NCBI GenBank assembly: GCA_002376965.1
Contig: DFOV01000066.1
Location: 1 to 9,706 of the forward strand
Length of the DNA stretch: 9,706 nt
Reading direction: 5' to 3'
Source of the DNA: Gammaproteobacteria bacterium UBA3532
Lineage (GTDB): Bacteria; Pseudomonadota; Gammaproteobacteria; Enterobacterales; UBA3532
Each line of letters starts with the position of its first letter. The first letter of the stretch is position 1. Below are positions 1-7,664 of the stretch, piece by piece. Below the pieces are notes generated by a model. The model did no database searches. It had not been told where the DNA came from and was given only the letters and a program-made list of their open reading frames with translations. Position numbers and translations under genes: made by a program.

Positions 1-69
1 TAGGGATATTGCGTTGCAGTATGTCTAATTTAACATGGTTAAAAAAGATACTGTATAGACCATTTGGAT

Positions 70-91
70 GAGGTGGCTAACTCGCCACCTC
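70..91 (-). terminator. GC-rich hairpin overlapping the stop codon of the NIT gene, probable transcription end
   Basis: GAGGTGGC (70-77) and GCCACCTC (84-91) form a perfect eight-pair stem with a six-base loop. It contains the TAG stop and the last codons of the NIT gene. On the minus strand no T-run follows directly; the nearest is CTTTTTT at about 47-41, over 20 bases on. It may act as a factor-dependent terminator or 3'-end stabiliser. The remaining bases 1-69 contain only a small TTAAC-ATG-GTTAA inverted repeat (30-42) and no gene that I can see. Confidence 0.45.
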
Positions 92-898
92 CTTCAATTC
101 CTCCATATACTTATCAAAATAATCATAAAGCGCGTCGATCATTTGTGAGCAGCGTTTGAAGTATTCACTGGCTGTAATACTGGGTTTTCCTGTGAGTAGT
201 TTTAGTTCGATTTCTTTGATGAGCTGGTTTAGCTGTTCTTCGTCACCTTTAGCGGCAGGGAGGCCTTGCCAAACTTTGGTGCTGGTTTCCGCGATGCGTT
301 GTTTTAAATAGTTCAAGCGAATGCGGGCAATGCTGTCGCATTCACCGGCTGCAGCGACGCCGGTGCCGATAGCGCGGGCTTGGCCAATGCATTCAATGGC
401 GATCAGTAACTCTTTCCATAGTACACGGCTGCTTTGAATATGTGGGTGCTTTAGTTTTAGTAGTTGATGGCCGTCGGCAATATCTTCAATGAGATAAAGT
501 AGGCTGCGGATCAGTTGAGTGTGCTGATTGAAATTATTGTCGACTTCGCGGTGATTGAATTTTTCTGATAGCCTTTTCCAGTGTGACAAAACATTGGGCC
601 AGCGCTCGTCTTGATTCAGCCCAATATCCAATTTTTTGATGCTGATAATGTCGCCAGCGATACTGTATTGCAGTTGTTTAATGTCGGGCAGGCTGTTTTT
701 ATCGCCGTTTAAATATCCAGTACTTAGGCCGCGGTGTTTTTGAATACGAGATATCAGCAGGCGCATTTTTTCTAAGCGTAAAATACCTTGTTGCTGACGT
801 TTTTGCGCTTGTTTTACATCACGCAGCTTCAGCCAAATCATCGAAATGGCTCCCATTAGCATCAGTCCGATGGAGGTGGGGAATAGTAAAGTAAACAT
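77..898 (-). CDS. Membrane-anchored NIT (nitrate/nitrite-sensing) domain protein
   Basis: A 273-residue protein with one N-terminal membrane helix (about 3-23) followed by a mostly helical NIT-type domain. Landmarks are RIQKHRGLSTGYLNGD (51-66), GQARAIGTGVAAAGE (172-186), RIRLNYLKQRI (192-202) and SEYFKRCSQMIDALYDYFDKY (split, 244-264), in the order found in NIT four-helix sensor domains. No kinase, cyclase, ANTAR or MCP output domain is present, so it needs a partner, most likely the chemoreceptor encoded just before it. I chose the ATG at 898 over an in-frame ATG at 1030. GGAGG (909-905) lies six bases upstream, the ATG is one base after the chemoreceptor stop, and the longer form would add 44 residues of Arg/Pro-rich shadow translation before the membrane helix. 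Basic residues just after the helix (LKLRDVKQAQKR) suggest that the domain may face the cytoplasm. NIT domains are known for nitrate/nitrite; the ligand here is not proven. Confidence 0.85.
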   Translation of the reverse strand: MFTLLFPTSIGLMLMGAISMIWLKLRDVKQAQKRQQQGILRLEKMRLLISRIQKHRGLSTGYLNGDKNSLPDIKQLQYSIAGDIISIKKLDIGLNQDERWPNVLSHWKRLSEKFNHREVDNNFNQHTQLIRSLLYLIEDIADGHQLLKLKHPHIQSSRVLWKELLIAIECIGQARAIGTGVAAAGECDSIARIRLNYLKQRIAETSTKVWQGLPAAKGDEEQLNQLIKEIELKLLTGKPSITASEYFKRCSQMIDALYDYFDKYMEELKEVAS

Positions 899-899
899 A

Positions 900-2039
900 T
901 TAAGCCTCCATCGGTTGGGTGATATCGTACAGGTGTTTGGCGATAGCGGCCGATTGATGGGCCATGCGGCTGTTTTCATTGGCAACAACCGCCAGGCCCT
1001 CGATATTTTCCGATATCTCGTTGGCCGCAAGTCCTTGTTGCTGTGAGGATATCATCAGTGATTGGGTTAGCTCGGTGACACGCTGGTTACCTTCGTTGAT
1101 CTTGGTGAGCACTCCCTCGGTGTTAACGGTCTGGTCAACGGTCTTGTCAATGCTGGAAACGACCTGCTTCATTGCCGATTGCAGATTTTCCATTTGCTGT
1201 TTAACGGCATCGATATCGAGCTCTATTTGTTTGGCGGCTTCGTGACTTCTTGTGGCGAGTGCGCGAACTTCTTCGGCTACCACCGAAAATCCACGCCCAT
1301 ACTCACCAGCGCGCGCAGCTTCAATCGCAGCATTCAGGGCTAGGAGATTGGTTTGTTCAGCCATGGCTCGAATTTGAGCAGAGCTGGTACTGACTTGTTG
1401 AGTAACCTCGCCCAATGCATCTATCTGGCTGGAAGTCTTTGTCGAAAAGGTGGCGACTTCTTCGATCGACTGACGCGCCATACACATCGCTTCGGTGCCT
1501 TGTTCGCTAAGTTGTTTGCTATCGAGTACCAAGTTGCCGGTTTCTTCTATTTGCTGGTTCATTTCTTCCAGGCTATGGCTAATTTCTGTGACCGCTGCAG
1601 CAATAGATTGGGTGGCCTCTGATTGTTGCATGGTGTTAGTGGCCAACTGTTCACTGGATGAGGAAAGCTCGTGAGATGAATAGGATATTTCAGCGATGGC
1701 ATGGGATGTTGATTCAATCTGACGGCCATTTTCACGATGAATATCGAGTAGCGTTGTGGAGGCAAGTGACAATGGGCCTTGAATCAGCTTGTCCAGATTT
1801 TCCTGGTCATGATTCACGTTTTTCAGCAACATTTTCTGCAAACCGGCAGCATCGCGCTGGATAAGCTGGGTTGTCGCGTAAACCATGTACAGTCCAGAAA
1901 GGGCGATAATGACCAGCGCTGGCTGATTTTGATAGATCACTGCGATGAGTAAGGCTAGCAAATACAAGATACTAAAGGCGCGCATGGTTGAACCATACCC
2001 ATAGGCCTTGATAGTGCGAATGACGGGATACAAATACAT
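900..2039 (-). CDS. Methyl-accepting chemotaxis protein lacking a periplasmic sensor domain
   Basis: A 379-residue inner-membrane signalling protein that would control the CheA kinase through CheW. Two hydrophobic helices (about 21-36 and 41-60) are joined by a loop of only a few residues (YQNQP), so there is no periplasmic ligand domain. I see no clear HAMP domain after them. A long coiled-coil MCP domain follows, with the conserved hairpin tip [20 protein letters not shown] (227-246) and [18 protein letters not shown] (248-265). About 130 residues follow the tip, as in the 36-heptad class. It lacks a C-terminal CheR/CheB-tethering pentapeptide (ends QPMEA). The start is supported by AGGAG seven bases upstream. 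Its stop is one base before the ATG of the NIT-domain gene, so the two are probably translationally coupled and the NIT protein probably supplies the missing input. A sigma-54-type promoter precedes the gene. Confidence 0.93.
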   Translation of the reverse strand: MYLYPVIRTIKAYGYGSTMRAFSILYLLALLIAVIYQNQPALVIIALSGLYMVYATTQLIQRDAAGLQKMLLKNVNHDQENLDKLIQGPLSLASTTLLDIHRENGRQIESTSHAIAEISYSSHELSSSSEQLATNTMQQSEATQSIAAAVTEISHSLEEMNQQIEETGNLVLDSKQLSEQGTEAMCMARQSIEEVATFSTKTSSQIDALGEVTQQVSTSSAQIRAMAEQTNLLALNAAIEAARAGEYGRGFSVVAEEVRALATRSHEAAKQIELDIDAVKQQMENLQSAMKQVVSSIDKTVDQTVNTEGVLTKINEGNQRVTELTQSLMISSQQQGLAANEISENIEGLAVVANENSRMAHQSAAIAKHLYDITQPMEA

Positions 2040-2074
2040 CGTGGTACTCCTGCGCAGTGCGATAGCTTTCGCGC

Positions 2075-2091
2075 TGCAGCAAGCGTGCCAA
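2075..2091 (-). promoter_or_regulatory. Sigma-54 (RpoN) promoter for the chemoreceptor/NIT operon
   Basis: The minus strand reads TTGGCACG-CTTG-CTGCA. The -24 element YTGGCACG matches fully. The -12 element TTGCW matches at four of five positions, and the invariant GG and GC dinucleotides are exactly 10 bases apart. The predicted start point is near 2064, giving a 25-base leader that contains AGGAG (2051-2047) seven bases before the chemoreceptor ATG. Spacing, position in the gap and direction all fit. The rest of the 165-base gap holds the upstream repeats, and a weaker -10-like TATTAT at 2115-2110 without a convincing -35. Confidence 0.72.
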
Positions 2092-2141
2092 GGGAGGGGA
2101 AACCGTTAAATAATAGAAGGGTGTGCTCAAACAACAGATTT

Positions 2142-2170
2142 GGCCAGTCTTTTATGGTGCAGTGCTGGCC
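2142..2170. repeat. GGCCAG...CTGGCC inverted repeat downstream of atzF
   Basis: GGCCAG (2142-2147) and CTGGCC (2165-2170) form a six-base perfect inverted repeat around a 17-base loop. On the minus strand the stem is followed by AAATCTGTTG, not a T-run, so it is at best a weak or factor-dependent end for the atzF transcript. On the plus strand TTTTG follows, but no plus-strand gene reads into it. It overlaps one of the GCACCA repeats and could instead be part of a regulatory site. Confidence 0.35.
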
Positions 2171-2203
2171 TTTTGTTGGTGCGGAACGGTTACAAGTGGT
2201 GCA
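2155..2203 (-). promoter_or_regulatory. Three phased GCACCA repeats, possible activator (NtrC-like) binding region
   Basis: On the minus strand TGCACCA (2203-2197), CGCACCA (2183-2177) and TGCACCA (2161-2155) occur in the same orientation, 20 and 22 bases apart, so they face the same side of the helix. TGCACCA is one half of the known NtrC site TGCACCA-N3-TGGTGCA, but no copy here has a good second half. They lie roughly 90-140 bases upstream of the predicted sigma-54 start point, a normal place for an enhancer-binding activator. The DNA between them and the promoter includes a weak IHF-like match at 2128-2140. The activator identity is an inference. Confidence 0.4.
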
Positions 2204-2204
2204 T

Positions 2205-4031
2205 TTAATCCTTTTTCGCTAACCAAGCACGCCAACCGCCATAGTGGCTGATGTTTTTGGCATCTTTTATCCCTCCATTTTCGCAAATAAAGCCACTTAA
2301 CCAGCGCCCGTCTTCCAGCTCGACTTTTCCTATACCTAATGGAGCGGGGATCCCCGCGACAAATGAACCAAAATGTTCCGATGGCATGCGCCACACTTCC
2401 ACCTCAATAGGCGAATTCGCCGCTTCGTTTCGAACCATCGCTGGGCGCTTACCATCGCTAAGGGCGTAAAGCTCATAGCACGGGGCGCTGCGAGGAGATG
2501 CTATATGGGTTGCGCCGCGCTCTGTCAGTTGCCAATTCAAGGGCTGACCTGACAAGTGTGCGCCACATACCACGACATCAATTGTTTTTGCATGACAAGC
2601 AATGCCGCTATTTGTTAACTGGATAGCGTGTTTTGTCTTGACAATGCTGTGCGGGGTGGCTCCCTGGGTTTTCATGCAATGTTGATGAAGCAGGGCGGCG
2701 TATGAGAGCAATTGGATATCGCTATGGGGGGTGCTAAACAGTGTAACACCCCAGGGCACACCCACTTGGGTCATCCCAGTGGGAACGGCGGTTGCTGCAT
2801 AGTCGAGCAGGTTCATGAAGTTGGTATAGGTGCCAAGTTTAGCGTTTAAGCCGATTGGGTCATGGGCAACTTGCTCGCGGGTGTAGATTGCGGGAGTCGT
2901 TGGGGCGACGATGAAATCGACCTGTTCAACCAGCGCATCGCAGCGCTTCTTCAGAGCCTGGAGCTTGTACTGTGCTTTGAAAAGATCGGCGGCGAGCAGC
3001 GAGTCTGCCGGTTTGATGATTTGTTCAATCACCGGCAGCATGTCTTCGGGTTTTACGTCTTGGGTGGCAACCCAGCGCTCGGCGACCCACTGCCCTTCGT
3101 AAAGCAAGCGAGCAGCCGCCAGAAAATCATCAAATGGCAGTGGAACAGCTGTTCCACCCAAGGCTTCGAGGGCCTTAATGCTGTCAAAGAACAGAGTTTC
3201 TATTTCATGATGATTACCCACCGATTCGTCACTTTCTGCAGCAAGATGCTCTGGGATACCAAAGGTGAAAGTATCGGTCTCGGGGGCGAAATATCGCGAT
3301 AGGTTGTGTGGACGATTTTTTCGGGCGTAGGGATCTTGGTCGTCGTAAATAGCGACAACATCCCAAACCTTCGCCGCATCTTCAGCATTTAGCGTGAACA
3401 GGCTGACACAATCTAATGACCGGCAGGCAGGCACAACACCGCGTGTGCTGAGAAGCCCTTTGGTTGGCTTGTGGCCAATAAGGTTGTTAAACACCGCAGG
3501 TACGCGGCCTGATCCGGCGGTATCGGTTCCCAAGGCAAAGCTCACTTGGCCTAAGGCTGTGGCGATCGCTGAGCCTGCGCTGCTCCCGCCAGAAATGTAG
3601 TCTGGCTGAAAGGTGTTGATGCCTTCACCAAAAGGTGAGCGGGTGCCAACCAATCCGGTCGCAAACTGATCAAGGTTGGTCTTACCCATTGGAATCGCGC
3701 CCGCCTCGATCAGGAGTTGGACCACTGGAGCGCTTGTTTCTGGTGTATAGCTATAGGCTGGACAAGCTGCGGTTGTTGGCATTCCCGCCAGGTCGATGTT
3801 GTCTTTGATAGCAAATGGAATACCGTATAGTGGATGGGTGGCAGGGGATTTGTCTGTCAGGCCATTGATATATTGGTCGAGGTCGGACTCGCTTAAAATG
3901 GTGATCCAGGCATGATAGTCGGCCTGTTCAATCATTTGCTGGCGTAAGGTTTTTAAAAGCTCAGCGGGCGTTAACTCGGCTTGCTGATAGCGGGTATTGA
4001 GAATAGAGATGGATAAATCGTGTATCACCAT
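2205..4031 (-). CDS. atzF: Allophanate hydrolase (AtzF/DUR2 type)
   Basis: A 608-residue cytoplasmic enzyme hydrolysing allophanate to ammonia and CO2, the last step of the pathway. The N-terminal part is an amidase-signature domain with the triad Lys76 (in AIKDNID), cis-Ser150 (in GGSSAGSA) and nucleophile Ser174 (in GTDTAGSGRVPAV); these spacings match those I recall for AtzF. The C-terminal part, from about residue 480, is the allophanate hydrolase-specific domain (GAHLSGQPLN 490-499; GIPAPLGIGKVELEDGR near 560-576), linked in related enzymes to decarboxylation of the N-carboxycarbamate intermediate. I chose the ATG at 4031 over an in-frame ATG at 4106. It lies 8 bases after the carboxylase TAA, and those 8 bases contain GGAG, whereas the earlier ATG sits inside the carboxylase gene and adds 25 residues without family character. 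The tight spacing implies translation coupled to the carboxylase. Confidence 0.95.
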   Translation of the reverse strand: MVIHDLSISILNTRYQQAELTPAELLKTLRQQMIEQADYHAWITILSESDLDQYINGLTDKSPATHPLYGIPFAIKDNIDLAGMPTTAACPAYSYTPETSAPVVQLLIEAGAIPMGKTNLDQFATGLVGTRSPFGEGINTFQPDYISGGSSAGSAIATALGQVSFALGTDTAGSGRVPAVFNNLIGHKPTKGLLSTRGVVPACRSLDCVSLFTLNAEDAAKVWDVVAIYDDQDPYARKNRPHNLSRYFAPETDTFTFGIPEHLAAESDESVGNHHEIETLFFDSIKALEALGGTAVPLPFDDFLAAARLLYEGQWVAERWVATQDVKPEDMLPVIEQIIKPADSLLAADLFKAQYKLQALKKRCDALVEQVDFIVAPTTPAIYTREQVAHDPIGLNAKLGTYTNFMNLLDYAATAVPTGMTQVGVPWGVTLFSTPHSDIQLLSYAALLHQHCMKTQGATPHSIVKTKHAIQLTNSGIACHAKTIDVVVCGAHLSGQPLNWQLTERGATHIASPRSAPCYELYALSDGKRPAMVRNEAANSPIEVEVWRMPSEHFGSFVAGIPAPLGIGKVELEDGRWLSGFICENGGIKDAKNISHYGGWRAWLAKKD

Positions 4032-4039
4032 AGTCTCCG

Positions 4040-7000
4040 TTAATCGTTTATTAATAGCCAAATCAGCGCCTCTCCGGCCTGAACTGGATGGGCTGCTGGA
4101 AAGCAAATGTTGTTGATGGTGCCTGCAGCATGCGCGATAACCTCGATTTCCATTTTCATCGATTCGAGAATCATCACGGTTTGCCCCTCGCTAACCTGCT
4201 CACCTTCTTTAACCAATACCTGCCAAACACTGCCCGAAACCGGAGAACCAATGATTTCTACGTGATCAGGAATGCTCTGTTGGTCGGTTGCTGTTGATGA
4301 GTGCTCGCTGGCTTGATAGGTGAGCTGGCCTGTTGCTTTCCAGTGCGCCAATTCATCAGCAAAGGCCGCTTGGCGCTGTTGCTGAAATTGATTGATCGTG
4401 TCGGCATTGTCATCCAGAAAACCTTGGTAGTCGCTAAGATGAAAGGTGGTATGCTCGATCTTGATCGGGTATTTGCCCAAGGGAAAATCGGCGCGAATGC
4501 GTTTGAGTTCATCAGCATCGACTGGATAGAAACGGATTTGATCGAAAAACCGCAATAACCAAGGATAGGTAAATTCTTCGGTTTGGCGATAGCGATTCCA
4601 CATTTGCAGCGTCCTGCCGACAAACTGATAGCCGCCAGGCCCTTCCATTCCATAAACACACATGTAGGCGCCACCGATTCCTACCGAGTTCTCGGCTGTC
4701 CAGGTTCGCGCTGGATTGTATTTTGTTGTCACCAATCGGTGCCTTGGGTCGAGTGGGGTGGCGACTGGTGCCCCCAAATATACATCACCCAGCCCCATCA
4801 CCAGGTATGAGGCGTCAAATACAACGGATTTGACATCTTCTAGTGTAGATAGCCCATTGATACGGCGAATAAACTCCAGGTTGCTTGGGCACCACGGGGC
4901 ATCGGGCCGTACCGATTGCATATATTTTTCAATCGCTTGGTGGCAGGCTTCGTCATCCCAGCTCAGTGGCAAATGAACGATGCGCGAAGGCACCGATAGG
5001 TCGGGAGATTTTTCAACATGCTCACAGCCTCTTTTGAGTAAGGCAATGATATCGGGCAGGGTGATTTTTTGACTGTCGTAGTGAATTTGTAGTGAGCGTA
5101 TGCCGGGCGTCAGCTCTTGAATGCCGTCTTTCTTATTCGCTTGAAGCCACATCATTAAGGCATGAACCTTGATGCGCCGCGGCATGTCCAGTTCTAGCGG
5201 GCCGAGTTCGACTAAAAGAAAGTGATCCCCAGCAAGACGGCATAACACCTCATCGCCGTCTAGTTGACCGCGATAGACAACAGGTGACGTTATCTTAGTC
5301 ACTGGGTTAGCGAATAGTGGTTGGCAAACGCCATTCTCTAGGTGTTTGAGTTGTTTGGCTTCCAAGTCGAGGGCTTGTTGGTAGCTGACAGGCACAAAGC
5401 GAATCTTTGCCCCTGCTTTAAGTTGGCCAAGCTTCCATAAGTCGGCAGTTATGACCGTGACAGGGCAGACAAATCCGCCTAGTGATGGCCCGTCAGGGCC
5501 AAGAATAACCGGCATGTCACCAGTGAAATCGACGGTGCCGAAGGCATAGGCATTGTCATGAATATTGGACGGGTGCAGCCCGGCTTCACCGCCATCCTGC
5601 CTTGCCCATTCAGGTTTTGGCCCAATCAGGCGCACACCGGTGCGGCTGGAGTTGTAATGTACTTCCCAGGTGCTGCTAAAAAAGGTATCTATATCCTGAT
5701 GAGTAAAAAACTCTGGCGCGCCATGAGGGCCGTAGATGACACGTATTTCCCAGTTGTCATCAAATGCTGGCTGGTGCTCACGCGGCAAGAAGCGCTTTTC
5801 GTGAACGGGCAGGCTTCTCTCGCTACCGAGCTTCAGTCTGTCACCGGGGCGCAACGCACGACCGCAATGACCGCCAAACTGGCCCAGGGTAAATGTCGAA
5901 TATGAACCAAGATAGCCAGGGCATAGCAGGCCACCAGTAAAAGCCAGGTAGCTGCGCGCGCCGTGGCCAGTGACCTTGCCTAGTTTAAGCTGTTGGCCAG
6001 CATACATTCTCACCGTTTGATACATTGGAACCGGCTTGCCATCAGCGCTGGCTTCGATGGTGGTGCCAGTTAATGCGATGTCGGTTGGTTCGTAAAAATG
6101 CAGTGTAGGGCCATTAAGCGTGATTTCTAATGCCGGTGTGCCCAATGGGTTGCCTACCAGGTAGTTGGCCTGGCGCAGGCTGAGTGAGTCCATTGGGCCG
6201 GAAGGTGGCACTCCAACATGCCATAACCCTTGGCGACCGGGGTAGTCTTGAATCGTTGTTTGGGTGCCGGGCTGTAACACTTCCAGCCCTTTCGCTGGTG
6301 ACTGGTATTGGCCGAGGCTGGCGGTCTGTAGATTGCCACTCTGACAGGTCGGCGAAGACAATATGTGCAACACATAATCCCTGTTAGTTTCGATCCCATA
6401 GATACTGCTTGCTGCAAGATATTGCTCAAGGGAGCTGAGAGCTGATTCTCGGTTTGATTGATGAACAATGACCTTAGCCAGCATGGGATCAAACAGCGCA
6501 GGAACGGTGATACCTGATTCAATCCAATGATCGATGCGTAAGTCATCACCCTTGGGCCACTCCACTTCGGTTAATAGCCCTGCCGATGGTCTAAAGTCGT
6601 GGCATGGATCTTCGGCATATACTCGCACCTGAATGGCGTGTCCGCTGGGGCTGAGCTGCTGTCGTTGATGGGCTAGGAAGTCGGTATCGCCCGCCGCAAT
6701 TCGAATCATCCATTCGACGAGATCGACATTCCAGACTTGTTCGGTCACGCCGTGTTCGACCTGCAGGCGTGTATTGACCTCAAGAAAATAGAATGCCTGG
6801 TCATCAACGTCATAAATGAACTCAACCGTTCCAGCATTGCGATAGTTGACTGAGGCCATCAGCCGTTCGGCGGTTTGGTGCAGCTGAGTGCGCTGGCTGT
6901 CATCAAGATTGGGTGCGGGTGTTTCTTCAATCACTTTCTGATTGCGGCGCTGGGCCGAGCAGTCGCGTTCGCCAAGTGACACTGTGGTGCCCTTGCCATC

Positions 7001-7642
7001 GCCAACTATCTGCACTTCTATGTGGCGGGCATGGCGGATAAATTTTTCGAGGAATACGCCGTCATTGGCGAAATAGTTGCTGCTTAGTCGCCTGACGCTA
7101 TCCCAGGCACTTAAGAGATCGGCTTCATTGTCACAAACTTGCATCCCGATGCCTCCGCCACCTGCCGTGCTTTTTAGCATGATTGGATAGCCGGTCTGTC
7201 TGGCCCAACCAAGGGCGTCTTCCAGGTCAGTGAGCAAAGGTGAACCTGGAACCAGCGGAACCTTTGCGTCCTGTGCAGCTTGTCTTGCCTGGTGTTTAAG
7301 TCCAAATAGTTCAATTTGGTGTTCGGTGGGGCCAATGAAGGCAATGCCAGCGGCTTCGCATTGGGCAACAAAGTCGGTATTTTCACTTAAAAATCCATAG
7401 CCTGGATGAATTGCATGTGCACCGCTTTCTTTGGCAATATTCAGAATTTTTTGTGCGTTCAAGTAGGTATCTGCCGCGGTTCCGTCGCCTAAGCTGATGG
7501 CTTGGTCGGCCAGTTGAACATGTAGGGATTGCGCATCTGCTTCATGGTATATCGCAATCGAGCGGATGCCCATTCGCTTGAGGGTTCGGATAATGCGGGT
7601 GGCAATAGCGCCACGGTTGGCAATCAATATACTATCGAACAT
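4040..7642 (-). CDS. uca: Biotin-dependent urea carboxylase-type enzyme, probably guanidine carboxylase
   Basis: A 1200-residue cytoplasmic enzyme of the usual bacterial length. It uses ATP and bicarbonate to carboxylate biotin, then transfers the carboxyl to urea or guanidine. Residues 1-450 are biotin carboxylase: ILIANRG (5-11), HPGYGFLSEN (79-88), glycine-rich ATP loop STAGGGGIGM (158-167), ERDCSAQRRNQKVIEE (225-240) and EVNTRLQVEH (288-297). Residues from about 452 form a KipA-like half (TIQDYPGRQGLWHVGVPPSGPMD, split 463-485; NIHDNAY 693-699). A KipI-like half follows (MGLGDVYLGAP 949-959; PGGYQFVGR 1002-1010). The C-terminus is a biotin carrier domain with ESMKMEIE, biotinylated lysine Lys1163. 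All active domains look intact. The start matches the family (MFDSILIANRG), but no ribosome binding site is visible; the riboswitch-like element lies directly upstream. The paired DUF1989 genes and that element argue for guanidine as substrate. I cannot settle this from active-site residues by eye. Confidence 0.96.
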   Translation of the reverse strand: MFDSILIANRGAIATRIIRTLKRMGIRSIAIYHEADAQSLHVQLADQAISLGDGTAADTYLNAQKILNIAKESGAHAIHPGYGFLSENTDFVAQCEAAGIAFIGPTEHQIELFGLKHQARQAAQDAKVPLVPGSPLLTDLEDALGWARQTGYPIMLKSTAGGGGIGMQVCDNEADLLSAWDSVRRLSSNYFANDGVFLEKFIRHARHIEVQIVGDGKGTTVSLGERDCSAQRRNQKVIEETPAPNLDDSQRTQLHQTAERLMASVNYRNAGTVEFIYDVDDQAFYFLEVNTRLQVEHGVTEQVWNVDLVEWMIRIAAGDTDFLAHQRQQLSPSGHAIQVRVYAEDPCHDFRPSAGLLTEVEWPKGDDLRIDHWIESGITVPALFDPMLAKVIVHQSNRESALSSLEQYLAASSIYGIETNRDYVLHILSSPTCQSGNLQTASLGQYQSPAKGLEVLQPGTQTTIQDYPGRQGLWHVGVPPSGPMDSLSLRQANYLVGNPLGTPALEITLNGPTLHFYEPTDIALTGTTIEASADGKPVPMYQTVRMYAGQQLKLGKVTGHGARSYLAFTGGLLCPGYLGSYSTFTLGQFGGHCGRALRPGDRLKLGSERSLPVHEKRFLPREHQPAFDDNWEIRVIYGPHGAPEFFTHQDIDTFFSSTWEVHYNSSRTGVRLIGPKPEWARQDGGEAGLHPSNIHDNAYAFGTVDFTGDMPVILGPDGPSLGGFVCPVTVITADLWKLGQLKAGAKIRFVPVSYQQALDLEAKQLKHLENGVCQPLFANPVTKITSPVVYRGQLDGDEVLCRLAGDHFLLVELGPLELDMPRRIKVHALMMWLQANKKDGIQELTPGIRSLQIHYDSQKITLPDIIALLKRGCEHVEKSPDLSVPSRIVHLPLSWDDEACHQAIEKYMQSVRPDAPWCPSNLEFIRRINGLSTLEDVKSVVFDASYLVMGLGDVYLGAPVATPLDPRHRLVTTKYNPARTWTAENSVGIGGAYMCVYGMEGPGGYQFVGRTLQMWNRYRQTEEFTYPWLLRFFDQIRFYPVDADELKRIRADFPLGKYPIKIEHTTFHLSDYQGFLDDNADTINQFQQQRQAAFADELAHWKATGQLTYQASEHSSTATDQQSIPDHVEIIGSPVSGSVWQVLVKEGEQVSEGQTVMILESMKMEIEVIAHAAGTINNICFPAAHPVQAGEALIWLLIND

Positions 7643-7664
7643 GATTGTTACACTTCATGTCGGT

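Noticed and set aside
30..42. TTAAC-ATG-GTTAA small inverted repeat at the left edge
   Set aside because: It is a five-base AT-rich stem with a three-base loop; too weak to call anything.
899..1030. Longer NIT-protein start at 1030 (44 extra residues)
   Set aside because: The extra residues are an out-of-frame translation of the chemoreceptor C-terminus. The ATG at 898 has GGAGG at good spacing and begins with a membrane helix.
2084..2091. Tighter sigma-54 reading using the first TTGC directly after TTGGCACGC
   Set aside because: The GG-to-GC spacing would be 7 instead of the required 10. Only the CTGCA reading has correct spacing.
2110..2137. Sigma-70 promoter (TATTAT at 2115-2110 with CTGTTG 16 bases upstream)
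   Set aside because: The -10 is good but the -35 matches poorly. The sigma-54 site closer to the gene is far better.
2152..2394. 80-codon minus-strand ORF over the end of atzF
   Set aside because: It overlaps atzF in another frame and has no domain or ribosome binding site.
2862..3302. 146-codon plus-strand ORF opposite atzF
   Set aside because: It is a shadow of the amidase coding sequence with no family resemblance.
4032..4106. Longer allophanate hydrolase start at 4106 (25 extra residues)
   Set aside because: It lies inside the carboxylase C-terminus, has no ribosome binding site and adds non-family sequence. The ATG at 4031 has GGAG upstream and starts just after the carboxylase stop.
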